Assembly (NCBI GenBank): GCA_002436405.1
Contig: DJLZ01000005.1
Location: forward strand, 372,001-436,000
Source of the DNA: Proteobacteria bacterium UBA6503
GTDB lineage: Bacteria > Pseudomonadota > Alphaproteobacteria > UBA1280 > UBA6503
Direction: 5' to 3'
Length of the DNA stretch: 64,000 nucleotides
Numbering within the stretch: the stretch's first letter is position 1; every line of letters starts with the position of its first letter. The notes under the pieces are model-generated. The model worked only from the letters and a program-made list of their open reading frames with translations, had not been told where the DNA came from and ran no database searches. Positions 24,659 through 33,104 of the stretch are shown one piece after another. Both the position numbers and the translations under genes were made by a program.

Positions 24659-26076
24659 TGCTTACTGGTTTTTATCACGATATTCAAAACCATCTAACAC
24701 CAGATGCTTTTGCCCTTATTTACCTACTAGCAGGTGTATTGTTTACGCTTGGTCTAAAAGGTTTGTCTCACCCTGAAACTGCTCGCCGTGGTAACAAACG
24801 TGCCATGATTGGTATGGCCATTGCCATTGCTGCCACATTGCTTAACCCTGTAATGGCGAACTTTACTTGGGTTTACGCTGCTATGGGTCTTGGGGCTCTT
24901 ATTGGTATTCCGATGGCGCTTAAAGTTAGCATGACGTCAATGCCGCAGCTGGTTGCTATTTTGCACAGCTTTGTTGGTATGTCGGCTGTATTGGTTGCTG
25001 CAGGCCTAGGCTTGCTGCACCTTACAAACGGCGACCATAACACCGTGCTATTGGTTGAAGTTTTTGTGGGTGCCTTTATCGGTGCGATTACCTTTACAGG
25101 CTCAGTTATCGCATGGGGTAAGCTGCAAGGCGTATTCCGTTCAGCGCCCGTATCATTTAAAGGCCAGCACTTGCTAAACCTAGCGCTGTTCTTTGTAATG
25201 GTTGGTTTTGGTGTGCACTTTGTGATGACCTTTGACATGAACTCATTCCTGATCATGGTGGGTATTGCGTTTGTACTAGGTATTACGCTGATTATCCCAA
25301 TCGGTGGCGCTGATATGCCCGTTGTGGTTTCAATGCTAAACAGCTACTCAGGCTGGGCAGCTGCGGCTACTGGTTTTACCCTTAACAACATTCTGCTTAT
25401 TATTACAGGTGCACTTGTAGGTTCATCAGGTGCAATCTTGTCGTACATCATGTGTAAAGCGATGAACCGCTCGTTCATCAGTGTTATCTTGGGTGGCTTT
25501 GGTGCCGAAGGCGAAGCTCAGTCTGACCGTGCAGCCGCTGCACAAAAAGGCATTAAAGAAGCTGCTGCTGAAGACGCTGGCTTTATGATGGGCGGCGCTG
25601 GCCGTGTGATTATTGTACCGGGTTACGGTATGGCTGTTGCACAAGCCCAGCACGCTATTAAAGAAGTGTACGAGTTCCTGACTGAAAAGGGCGTTGACGT
25701 TAAGTTTGCGATTCACCCGGTTGCGGGCCGTATGCCTGGCCACATGAACGTGCTTTTGGCTGAAGCTGACGTACCATATGATGCAGTAGTCGAACTTGAA
25801 GACATTAACAACGACTTTTCAACCACTGATGTTGTTTACGTTGTGGGTGCCAACGACGTTGTGAACCCTGACGCGAAGAATGATCCCTCAAGCCCGCTAT
25901 TCGGTATGCCTATTTTGAACGCCTACAAAGCGCAAACTGTATTCGTGAACAAACGTTCAATGAACACAGGTTATGCTGGCGTTGAAAACAGCTTGTTCTT
26001 TGCTGATAACACCTACCTTGTGTTTGGTGATGCAAAGGCCGTAGCTGAGAAGCTAGCCGCTGTACTTAAAGACTAA
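24658..26076 (+). CDS. pntB: NAD(P) transhydrogenase subunit beta
   Basis: The 472-residue subunit has about nine membrane helices that carry the proton channel, with the conserved DMPVVVSMLNSYSGWAAAA turn, and a C-terminal NADP-binding domain III. In domain III, VPGYGMAVAQAQH and the VGANDVVNPDA loop bind NADP(H). Starts inside the pntAB stop (TAATG). It completes the enzyme in the inner membrane. Confidence 0.97.
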   Translation: MLTGFYHDIQNHLTPDAFALIYLLAGVLFTLGLKGLSHPETARRGNKRAMIGMAIAIAATLLNPVMANFTWVYAAMGLGALIGIPMALKVSMTSMPQLVAILHSFVGMSAVLVAAGLGLLHLTNGDHNTVLLVEVFVGAFIGAITFTGSVIAWGKLQGVFRSAPVSFKGQHLLNLALFFVMVGFGVHFVMTFDMNSFLIMVGIAFVLGITLIIPIGGADMPVVVSMLNSYSGWAAAATGFTLNNILLIITGALVGSSGAILSYIMCKAMNRSFISVILGGFGAEGEAQSDRAAAAQKGIKEAAAEDAGFMMGGAGRVIIVPGYGMAVAQAQHAIKEVYEFLTEKGVDVKFAIHPVAGRMPGHMNVLLAEADVPYDAVVELEDINNDFSTTDVVYVVGANDVVNPDAKNDPSSPLFGMPILNAYKAQTVFVNKRSMNTGYAGVENSLFFADNTYLVFGDAKAVAEKLAAVLKD

Positions 26077-26096
26077 CAAATAAATAGAGGCCACAA

Positions 26097-26417
26097 ATGC
26101 TAGACCGTATGACGACCGTATACTCAACCTTCGATACCGAAGAAGAAGCGCGCCGCATTGGCGAGGATCTTGTGGCCAATAACTTGGCAGCATGTGTGAA
26201 TATCTTCCCGCAGATGATTTCAATCTACCGTTGGCAGAATGAATTCCATAACGGGAACGAGGTTGCGATGATTGCAAAAACCACAAAAGAAAACGTGGCT
26301 GATGTGATGAAAGAAATCCGCCGCTTGCACACTGCTGATACGCCAGCAATTTTTGAGCTACCAGTCGGGATGACCGATAACGACTTTCTTGAGTTTGTGA
26401 ACACAAATACCAAGTAA
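26097..26417 (+). CDS. cutA: CutA1 divalent-cation tolerance protein
   Basis: At 106 residues it is the right size for CutA1, a PII-like trimer. The pattern DTEEEARRIGEDLVANNLAACVNI followed by YRWQNE and the EVAMIAKTT strand is diagnostic; only short parts are quoted here. CutA1 is linked to copper tolerance and c-type cytochrome assembly in some bacteria, though its true role is unclear. It follows pntB by 20 bases and may be read through from it. Confidence 0.94.
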   Translation: MLDRMTTVYSTFDTEEEARRIGEDLVANNLAACVNIFPQMISIYRWQNEFHNGNEVAMIAKTTKENVADVMKEIRRLHTADTPAIFELPVGMTDNDFLEFVNTNTK

Positions 26418-26437
26418 GCATAGCTTAAAGAGTATTG

Positions 26438-26463
26438 AGAAGGGGGCTTTATAGCCCCTTTCT
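26438..26463. terminator. Bidirectional terminator between cutA and ubiG
   Basis: An 11-bp stem (one G-U) around AGGGGGCT/AGCCCCTT with a four-base loop. It overlaps the ubiG stop codon and serves both convergent genes. Confidence 0.85.
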
Positions 26464-27213
26464 TGCTGTGATGATGTAGTTCATTGCAAGACTCTTTGTA
26501 AAGCTAAACTGTTTTTTGAAAATGTTGAGGTGAATACCCTGAACGTTCAAAACCTTACAGCCATTGTTTTCAAAGTAGCGCTGCTGTTCTTCAGGCTTCA
26601 CAAACTGGCGCCAGCTGTGCGTACCTTTGGGTAGTAGCTTTAAAATATACTCAGCCGCAAACTTTGCACAAACGAGCGACATTGCCGTGCGGTTAATGGT
26701 TGAGGTAAAAACCAAACCACCACGGTTTGTAAGTTTAGCAAGGTCGGCCACAAATTGCTTTTGATCATCAACGTGTTCAATGACTTCCATCGCAATAACA
26801 ACATCGTATTTATCACGCTGAGCCGCCATTTTTGCTACAGTTGTATGGCGGTAGTCAATACCGTAGCCCATCTGTTGGGCGTGCTGTTGGGCGATGTTAA
26901 TGTTCTTTTCAACCGCATCAATGCCCACAACCATGGCACCGTTTTTGTGAAGCGTTTCTGCAAGTAAACCACCGCCGCAGCCAATATCAAGAACCCGCAA
27001 ACCCTGCAAGGGCTTTAGGTTGTTGGCCGTACCGTTAGTGTTGATGATGTGGTCAATAATGTATTGCTGGCGCAGCTTATTCATCTTGTGTAGGGGCCAA
27101 AAGGGGCCGTCGGGCTTCCACCACAAATCTGCTTGCTTCTGGAAGACGTCTTCCCCTGTAAAAGCCTCAGTTTTTGATGATTGGTTTGATGCTTGTTGTG
27201 CACGTTCTTTCAT
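26449..27213 (-). CDS. ubiG: UbiG ubiquinone biosynthesis O-methyltransferase
   Basis: The class I SAM-dependent methyltransferase motif VLDIGCGGGLLAE sits at residues 74-86, with GIDAVEKN next and VIAMEVIEHVDD as motif II. WWKPDGPFWPLHKMN at 31-45 is typical of UbiG. It performs both O-methylations in ubiquinone synthesis. The gene stands alone between convergent and divergent neighbours. Confidence 0.95.
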   Translation of the reverse strand: MKERAQQASNQSSKTEAFTGEDVFQKQADLWWKPDGPFWPLHKMNKLRQQYIIDHIINTNGTANNLKPLQGLRVLDIGCGGGLLAETLHKNGAMVVGIDAVEKNINIAQQHAQQMGYGIDYRHTTVAKMAAQRDKYDVVIAMEVIEHVDDQKQFVADLAKLTNRGGLVFTSTINRTAMSLVCAKFAAEYILKLLPKGTHSWRQFVKPEEQQRYFENNGCKVLNVQGIHLNIFKKQFSFTKSLAMNYIITARKGL

Positions 27214-27323
27214 CTATTTCTAAAATGCCTTTGCAAATTTTCGTTCTATAAGCCAATATGTGAGCCGCTATAAATAGTATAGGGGCTCAGCAGCCCAATA
27301 GCAAATTGCAGGAGAATCCGTTT

Positions 27324-28649
27324 ATGGACGTACTGGTTATCGAAGGTGGCCACAAGCTAGAGGGCACCATCACCGTGAGTAGCGCTAAAAACGCCTCACT
27401 TCCACTCATGTGTGCAGCTCTTCTAACCAAAGAGCCTGTAGTACTTAAAAACGTACCACAACTCACTGACGTTAAAACCCTTCTTAAACTTATGGAAGGC
27501 CTAGGCCTAACCTACGAATGGGGCCAAGACGGCAGCACACTTCTATTGAACGCTAAGCGTATTAAAAAGTTTACCGCACCATACGAGTTGGTTTCGCAAA
27601 TGCGTGCCTCAATCTTGGTGCTAGGGCCACTGCTTGCACGCTTTGGTCAGGCGATTGTATCGCTACCGGGTGGTTGCGCAATTGGTGCACGCCCTGTTGA
27701 TGTTCTTCTAAACGGCCTAGAAGCACTAGGCGCTAAGATTGAACTTATCGACGGCTACATTCACGCCACAGCCCATAAAGGCCTTAAAGGCGCCGATATG
27801 ACGCTGCCTAAGCCAGCTGTAACCGGTACCGAAAACCTAATGATGGCTGCAGTATTTGCTGAAGGCACAACAACCATCCGCAATGCCGCGCGCGAGCCTG
27901 AAATTGTTGACCTTGCCACCATGCTTAATAACATGGGTGCCGAAGTTAAAGGCGCAGGCACAGATACGATTACCATTGAAGGTTGCTCAAAGCTTTGGGG
28001 CGTTACATACACACCACTTTCTGACCGTATTGAAGCGGGTACATTTATTCTGACTGCTGCCATGGCAGGTACAGGCGAGGGCGTTACCATTGAAAACGTG
28101 GTGCCTGAGCATAACCAAGCCTTGATTGATATTTTGCAAAACCTTGGGGTTGAGCTTGAAGTAGGTGAAAGCAGCGTTCACGTACCTGCTGCTAAAAAAC
28201 TAAGCAAAGGGGCGTTTGTTACAACCGAACCTTTCCCTGGCTTCCCAACTGATTTGCAAGCCCAGATGATGGCGTTCCTTACGCAAACCACTGGCCAAAG
28301 TACTATTAAAGAAACCATTTACGAACAACGCTTCATGCACGTGCCTGAGCTTGTGCGTATGGGTGCAAAGCTGCACATTGATGGTCAAGAATGCAAAATT
28401 ACAGGCGGTACCAACCTTGTTGGCGCACCTGTAATGGCAACTGACCTTCGTGCTTCAGCCTCACTTGTGATGGCAGGCTTGGTGGCTGAAGGCCGCACAA
28501 TTCTGCGCCGTGTGTACCACCTTGACCGTGGCTACTACCGCCTAGAAGAAAAGCTAAACGCGCTAGGTGCTAAAATTACCCGTAAGAGCGAGCAACAAGT
28601 TGCCGCTGAATTTGCAGCAAAGTTGAAGTTAGTTTATGAAGCAAAATAA
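27324..28649 (+). CDS. murA: UDP-N-acetylglucosamine 1-carboxyvinyltransferase
   Basis: The 441-residue enolpyruvyl transferase has LKNVPQLTDV and the catalytic Cys118 in GGCAIGARPVD, the residue hit by fosfomycin. It makes the first committed step of peptidoglycan precursor synthesis. The ATG at 27324 follows AGGAG; a TTG 18 bases earlier is rejected. It overlaps maf by 14 bases and starts the murA-maf-rng operon. Confidence 0.97.
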   Translation: MDVLVIEGGHKLEGTITVSSAKNASLPLMCAALLTKEPVVLKNVPQLTDVKTLLKLMEGLGLTYEWGQDGSTLLLNAKRIKKFTAPYELVSQMRASILVLGPLLARFGQAIVSLPGGCAIGARPVDVLLNGLEALGAKIELIDGYIHATAHKGLKGADMTLPKPAVTGTENLMMAAVFAEGTTTIRNAAREPEIVDLATMLNNMGAEVKGAGTDTITIEGCSKLWGVTYTPLSDRIEAGTFILTAAMAGTGEGVTIENVVPEHNQALIDILQNLGVELEVGESSVHVPAAKKLSKGAFVTTEPFPGFPTDLQAQMMAFLTQTTGQSTIKETIYEQRFMHVPELVRMGAKLHIDGQECKITGGTNLVGAPVMATDLRASASLVMAGLVAEGRTILRRVYHLDRGYYRLEEKLNALGAKITRKSEQQVAAEFAAKLKLVYEAK

Positions 28650-29238
28650 CCCCTCAAACACAGCAGCCGAACTTGTTTTGGCTTCAGCATCGCCACGCCG
28701 CCAACAAATGCTTGGTGACCTTGGCCTTGCGTTTGAGATTGACCCTGCCGATATTGACGAAACACCTCTTAAAAAAGAGCTGCCAACCGATTACGTTGCC
28801 CGTGTCACCCGTGAAAAAGCAGCCGCTGTTGCAAGCCGCCATAAAGGCAAAAATGTGCTAGCTGCTGATACTGCCGTATGTGTGGGCCGCCGTATTTTGG
28901 GTAAGCCTGAAAATGCACAAGAAGCTGCCGAGATGATGCGCCTGTTAAATGGTCGTCGTCATAAGGTGCTTACAGCCGTGGCCTTGGTGACAAACGATGG
29001 CCAAGTACTTGAGGCGCTAAGCTCAACCGTTGTGAAGTTTCGTCCTCTGCGTGAAAGTGATATTCAAAAATACATCCTAACTGAAAAACACTGGCAAGGC
29101 GTTGCGGGTGGTTATGCACTGCAAAGCTCAGGCGGTGGTGCCATGGTTAAAGCTGTTAATGGCTCAGTTTCGGGTGTGATTGGTCTTCCTTTATTTGAAA
29201 CAACTAACTTACTGAAGCGGTGCGGCTATGATGTATGA
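28636..29238 (+). CDS. maf: Maf-like nucleotide pyrophosphatase
   Basis: ELVLASASPRRQQML is the Maf signature (substrate loop), followed by VLAADTAVCVGRRILGKP with the catalytic Asp and the ALQSSGGGAMVK loop near the C-terminus. Maf proteins hydrolyse non-canonical or canonical nucleoside triphosphates and were linked to septum inhibition in Bacillus. 200 residues is normal. It overlaps both neighbours. Confidence 0.94.
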   Translation: MKQNNPSNTAAELVLASASPRRQQMLGDLGLAFEIDPADIDETPLKKELPTDYVARVTREKAAAVASRHKGKNVLAADTAVCVGRRILGKPENAQEAAEMMRLLNGRRHKVLTAVALVTNDGQVLEALSSTVVKFRPLRESDIQKYILTEKHWQGVAGGYALQSSGGGAMVKAVNGSVSGVIGLPLFETTNLLKRCGYDV

Positions 29239-30364
29239 CATGCTCTATGAATCATGTATTTGGCACAGCCGTGTTGCGCTGTTTGACCCTGAGGGCCGCC
29301 TTGTAAGTGTGCACTACGATGATGTGCTGCGCCCGTTTTTGGATGATGCCGTTGTGCTTGGGCGTGTGCGCTCAATCTCAAAAGGTTTAGACGCTGCATT
29401 TGTTGATATTGGCCACAGCCTAGATGGCTTTTTGCCGCTTAAAACCGTACAAAAAGAAGTTGGTAAGGTTGTTGAAGGGCAAGAGATTATGGTCCGCATT
29501 ACCCGTGCACCTATTGGCGAGAAGGGTGCCAAGCTTGATGCCCGTGTGCTAACACGCCGCCCTGAAGGTGCTGTGCATGTGCCAAGCATCATTACCCCAG
29601 CCCCAGCTGCTATTAGCCGCAGCCTGCGCGACGCTGGCGATAAACCCGTACGTGTTTGGATTGTTGATAACCGCTTCCGTCAAGAAGTTGCGCACTACGT
29701 ACGTGAAGAGAACATTTTTGAACTCAGCAAATACCCAGATATGGAATTGCTTGAGAAGATTGACGAACAGCTTGACCAAGCTGGCGGCCCAGAGTTTGTG
29801 CTACCAGGTGGCGGGGCGCTACATATTGAAATGACAAAGGCGCTAACTTCGATTGATGTTGATTCATCGCGCACGCCTGATGGCAGCAGCAAGAACTTCC
29901 GTTATGACCTTAACAAACGTGCCGCACATGAGGTTTTTCGTCTGTGTACGTTGCTTGAGCTTGGTGGCAGTATTTTGGTCGACTTTCTAAACCTATCGTC
30001 TGAGCGTGAGCGCCTAGACTTTCAGGCCTACCTAGACGAAGTCTTTACCTACGACATGATTGAGCATGAAGTAATGCCAATCTCTCGCTCGGGCTTGGTT
30101 GAAATTGTACGCCAACGTGTGGGCGAAAACTTGATGACTCGTCTCAAGTGGCCAATGTACGTTGCGGGCGATATTCTGCTTAAGCTATGGCGTGCACCGT
30201 CATACCGAGGCAAAATCCGTATTGATGCCAACCCTGACGTTGCTAAGATTCTGCGTGAGCGTTTGACCCACGATCAGGCCTTAGCATACCTTGGCGTTGA
30301 AGTTGACGTACGTGAGCGTAATGAACTGAATACAGAGAACTTCCGTATTTCATTCGCTGCTTAA
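29228..30364 (+). CDS. Short RNase E/G family ribonuclease
   Basis: The 378-residue protein has an S1-like RNA-binding domain (about 35-105, GLDAAFVDIGHSLDGFLP). The catalytic core keeps the two metal-binding aspartates, in TSIDVDSSRTP and GSILVDFLN. It lacks the CPxC zinc-link and the C-terminal part of E. coli RNase G or E, so it is shorter than RNase G. Next to maf this short form is common in alphaproteobacteria. It probably processes RNA; the oligomeric state is open. Confidence 0.85.
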   Translation: MMYDMLYESCIWHSRVALFDPEGRLVSVHYDDVLRPFLDDAVVLGRVRSISKGLDAAFVDIGHSLDGFLPLKTVQKEVGKVVEGQEIMVRITRAPIGEKGAKLDARVLTRRPEGAVHVPSIITPAPAAISRSLRDAGDKPVRVWIVDNRFRQEVAHYVREENIFELSKYPDMELLEKIDEQLDQAGGPEFVLPGGGALHIEMTKALTSIDVDSSRTPDGSSKNFRYDLNKRAAHEVFRLCTLLELGGSILVDFLNLSSERERLDFQAYLDEVFTYDMIEHEVMPISRSGLVEIVRQRVGENLMTRLKWPMYVAGDILLKLWRAPSYRGKIRIDANPDVAKILRERLTHDQALAYLGVEVDVRERNELNTENFRISFAA

Positions 30365-30377
30365 TTTCGCACGTTAA

Positions 30378-31676
30378 TTACTTCTTAAGTGCTTTCATAA
30401 AGTAAACACCCAACAGCATTGTAAGTATGCCAAGTAGAATAAACACTTTGTTTGGCGTAAGCGTAAACTGGCCAATCAGAATACTGGTCAGCAATGTGCC
30501 TGCCACCATGAACAGTGCGTTCATAATGTTGTTCGCCGCAATGGTACGGGCTTTACGGCTAGGGTCAGCCGCAAGTTGAAGTGCCGCAAACAATGGCACC
30601 GTGAAAAACCCACAACTTACCGCAAATGCCATAATCAAAACAAAGTAGGCCGCTGCCATGGCCGGTAGGGTTGTTAGGGTGTAAAGCTCATTCGTTTGTG
30701 GAAGTGCGGGCAACATTGAAAAACCAATAAGCGTAGCACCAATACCTAGGGCCGCATGGCCCGCTTTCGTGTTGTTCTTAATCACTTGGCCACAAACAAT
30801 GGCACCAATGGCAATAAAGATAGCCGCACCAATAATCAGGCCTGTTGCAACGTCTTGGTTGGCATTCATATGTTCTTTAACAAAAGGTGGTAGCAGCGCC
30901 AAAATCACTGAACCTAATAACCAAAACCAACTAAGGCCAATAACGCCGAGTGCAAGTTTGCGGTGGCTAAAGGCATAGCTCAAAGTTTCTTTAAACTCAC
31001 TAAGGGGTGACCATTTGGTTTTGCGCTTAGGCGCAGCAGCTTTAAGCTCGGGGATGAACCTTGCAGCCAAATAACCCGCAACCGCAACGGCTGTAATCAT
31101 CAGGCTATTCATAGCGGCGGCATGTTCGCCTTTAGTCAGAAAACCACCAGCGGCAGTACCTGCCAAAATAGCAACAAACGTTGCACCTTGCATAAAGCCT
31201 GTGGCAGGGGCAATTTTATTATCAGGCAAAAGTTCTGGCAGTACGCCGTATTTCAGCGGACCAAAAAAGGCTGACTGTACCCCTAGGCCAAACAGCGCAA
31301 GCAGCAACAGGTAAATGCTTTCTTGCATAAGGCCTGCAACTACAATCAGCATCACGGCAACTTCGGCCAGTTTGGTGTATTGAATAAACTTATGCTTGGG
31401 GTAATGGTCAGCCATTGAGCCTGCAACCGCTGAAAAAATAAAGAACGGCACAATAAACAAGGCACTAGCTACCAAGTTTAGTTGCTGCACAACTGTGGTG
31501 CTATCCATGCCTAAAAGTTGTTGAAGGTCACGGGTATACACTGGGTTATAGGTTGCCAGCATAATCAGCGTAAACTTAAGCATATTATCGTTAAAGGCAC
31601 CGCCAAACTGGGCAATGAAAATTGGCGTAAACTTACGGCCCGCAAATAATTTAGGTGAGGGGAGTTTGGTGTTCAT
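30378..31676 (-). CDS. MFS transporter, LplT-like lysophospholipid flippase
   Basis: The 432-residue protein has twelve predicted membrane helices. Its start, FTPIFIAQFGGAFNDNMLKF, is the signature of the LplT branch, where the transporter brings lyso-phospholipids back across the inner membrane for re-acylation. No acyltransferase (Aas) partner or fusion is nearby. It lies two bases after the symporter gene, so they are probably one transcript. Confidence 0.82.
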   Translation of the reverse strand: MNTKLPSPKLFAGRKFTPIFIAQFGGAFNDNMLKFTLIMLATYNPVYTRDLQQLLGMDSTTVVQQLNLVASALFIVPFFIFSAVAGSMADHYPKHKFIQYTKLAEVAVMLIVVAGLMQESIYLLLLALFGLGVQSAFFGPLKYGVLPELLPDNKIAPATGFMQGATFVAILAGTAAGGFLTKGEHAAAMNSLMITAVAVAGYLAARFIPELKAAAPKRKTKWSPLSEFKETLSYAFSHRKLALGVIGLSWFWLLGSVILALLPPFVKEHMNANQDVATGLIIGAAIFIAIGAIVCGQVIKNNTKAGHAALGIGATLIGFSMLPALPQTNELYTLTTLPAMAAAYFVLIMAFAVSCGFFTVPLFAALQLAADPSRKARTIAANNIMNALFMVAGTLLTSILIGQFTLTPNKVFILLGILTMLLGVYFMKALKK

Positions 31677-31678
31677 GG

Positions 31679-33019
31679 TTATTCTACAGCCTCTTCAACG
31701 TTAAGTTTTTTACCAAGTAGTTTGTGCATAAGCATACTGGCAACCATGTCGCCGCTTACGTTTAGGGTGGTGCGGCACATATCCAAAATACGGTCGACAC
31801 CCAAAATAATAGCAATCCCTTCAGCTGGCACACCAATACTTAGCAGAATTGAGGCAAGCACCACAATACCCACACCCGGGGTGCCGGGTGCACCAATTGA
31901 AGCACCAACGGTTGTTAGCATAATCAGGCCAAACTCATGCATGCCAAGGTCAATCCCGTAAACTTGCGCAAGAAAAATAGCAGCAATGGCTTGGTATAGC
32001 GCTGTGCCATCCATGTTAATCGTTGCACCCAGTGGCACAACCATACGGGCTACGTTTGGTGAGACCCCTAATGATTTTTCAGCCGCTTGCATGGTAACAG
32101 GCATGACCGCCGCCGAACTTGAGGTTGAAAATGCCAAAAGCTGCACAGGGCGCGCACCACGTAAAAACGTGCTAATCGGCACACGGCATACAAACTTAAC
32201 AAGCAGTAGGTACAAACAAAACATACTGATAAGGCCTAGCAGAACGGTGCCCATGTAAGCTGCCATACCGGCAACAGCGTCCATCCCTAGTGAGCTTACA
32301 ACTTGTGCCAATAAACCAAATACAGCCAGTGGGGCAAGCTTCATCACCCAGCTTACAACAACCATGCAGCCTTCTTGTAGGCTTGAGGCAAGGTCAGTTA
32401 AAGGTTTACTGCGGGCAGTGGGCATTGCCAAAACAGCCGCACCAAAAATGGCGGCAAAAATGACCACACGCAAAAGGTCACCCTGTGCGAGAGTATCAAA
32501 AATGTTATTCGGCAGAATGCTTGTAATCTCGCGTGACCAGTTGGTAATAGTCGCCGCATCGGCCGTTGGGGCTACGGGTGCATTGCCACTGGCGGCGTTG
32601 GCCATTGCCATTTCGGTAATATAGCGACCGGGTTTAATAAGGACAGCAAGCAAGCTACCCACAGTAATGGCAACAGTCGTCGTGCCAATAAAGTAAAGCA
32701 CAACACGTAGACCTACTTTTTTCACCGTTTCCATTTGGCTGGCAGCAATACCGTAAAAAACTGATGATAATACCAAAGGAATCACAATCATTTGGATCAT
32801 CGCCAAGAACAAATAGCCGGGCAGGGCGAGCCACTGGCCAATGGTTTGGGTATTTTCAGCGCCCACGGTTGGGCTAAAGTAACTAAGGCCCAAGCCCGCC
32901 AACACACCTAAAAATAGGCCAATAAGAACTTTTACCCAAAGCTCAGCCCCGAGGATGCGTTTTGTTTTTGTGCCCATGTTGGCTAAATCTTTAGCAGGAG
33001 AATTTTTATCGATGCCCAT
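31679..33019 (-). CDS. Dicarboxylate/amino-acid:cation symporter (DAACS family)
   Basis: The 446-residue symporter shows the DAACS helical hairpin AFSTSSSAAVMPVT, the NMDGTALYQA motif and the GAPGTPGVGIVVLA loop that form the substrate site of GltP and DctA. It imports glutamate/aspartate or C4-dicarboxylates with sodium or protons; the exact substrate is not readable. It shares a promoter region with the copper ATPase on the other strand. Confidence 0.93.
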   Translation of the reverse strand: MGIDKNSPAKDLANMGTKTKRILGAELWVKVLIGLFLGVLAGLGLSYFSPTVGAENTQTIGQWLALPGYLFLAMIQMIVIPLVLSSVFYGIAASQMETVKKVGLRVVLYFIGTTTVAITVGSLLAVLIKPGRYITEMAMANAASGNAPVAPTADAATITNWSREITSILPNNIFDTLAQGDLLRVVIFAAIFGAAVLAMPTARSKPLTDLASSLQEGCMVVVSWVMKLAPLAVFGLLAQVVSSLGMDAVAGMAAYMGTVLLGLISMFCLYLLLVKFVCRVPISTFLRGARPVQLLAFSTSSSAAVMPVTMQAAEKSLGVSPNVARMVVPLGATINMDGTALYQAIAAIFLAQVYGIDLGMHEFGLIMLTTVGASIGAPGTPGVGIVVLASILLSIGVPAEGIAIILGVDRILDMCRTTLNVSGDMVASMLMHKLLGKKLNVEEAVE

Positions 33020-33037
33020 AAGGTACCCGTAACCATT

Positions 33038-33071
33038 TTGTTTTATTGATGTTCATGGAGTATACTGAACA
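33038..33071 (+). promoter_or_regulatory. Promoter and dyad upstream of the copper ATPase
   Basis: TTGTTT (33038-33043), a 17-base spacer and TATACT (33061-33066) form a good promoter. A TGTTCA/TGAACA dyad (33050-33055, 33066-33071) straddles the -10 box and is a candidate operator for a metal sensor. Confidence 0.6.
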
Positions 33072-33104
33072 ACCAATAATAGGTAAAGCAAGGGATAACT
33101 ATCA

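Noticed and set aside
29549..30231. Minus-strand frames inside the RNase E/G gene
   Set aside because: Shadows of the coding strand without signals of their own.
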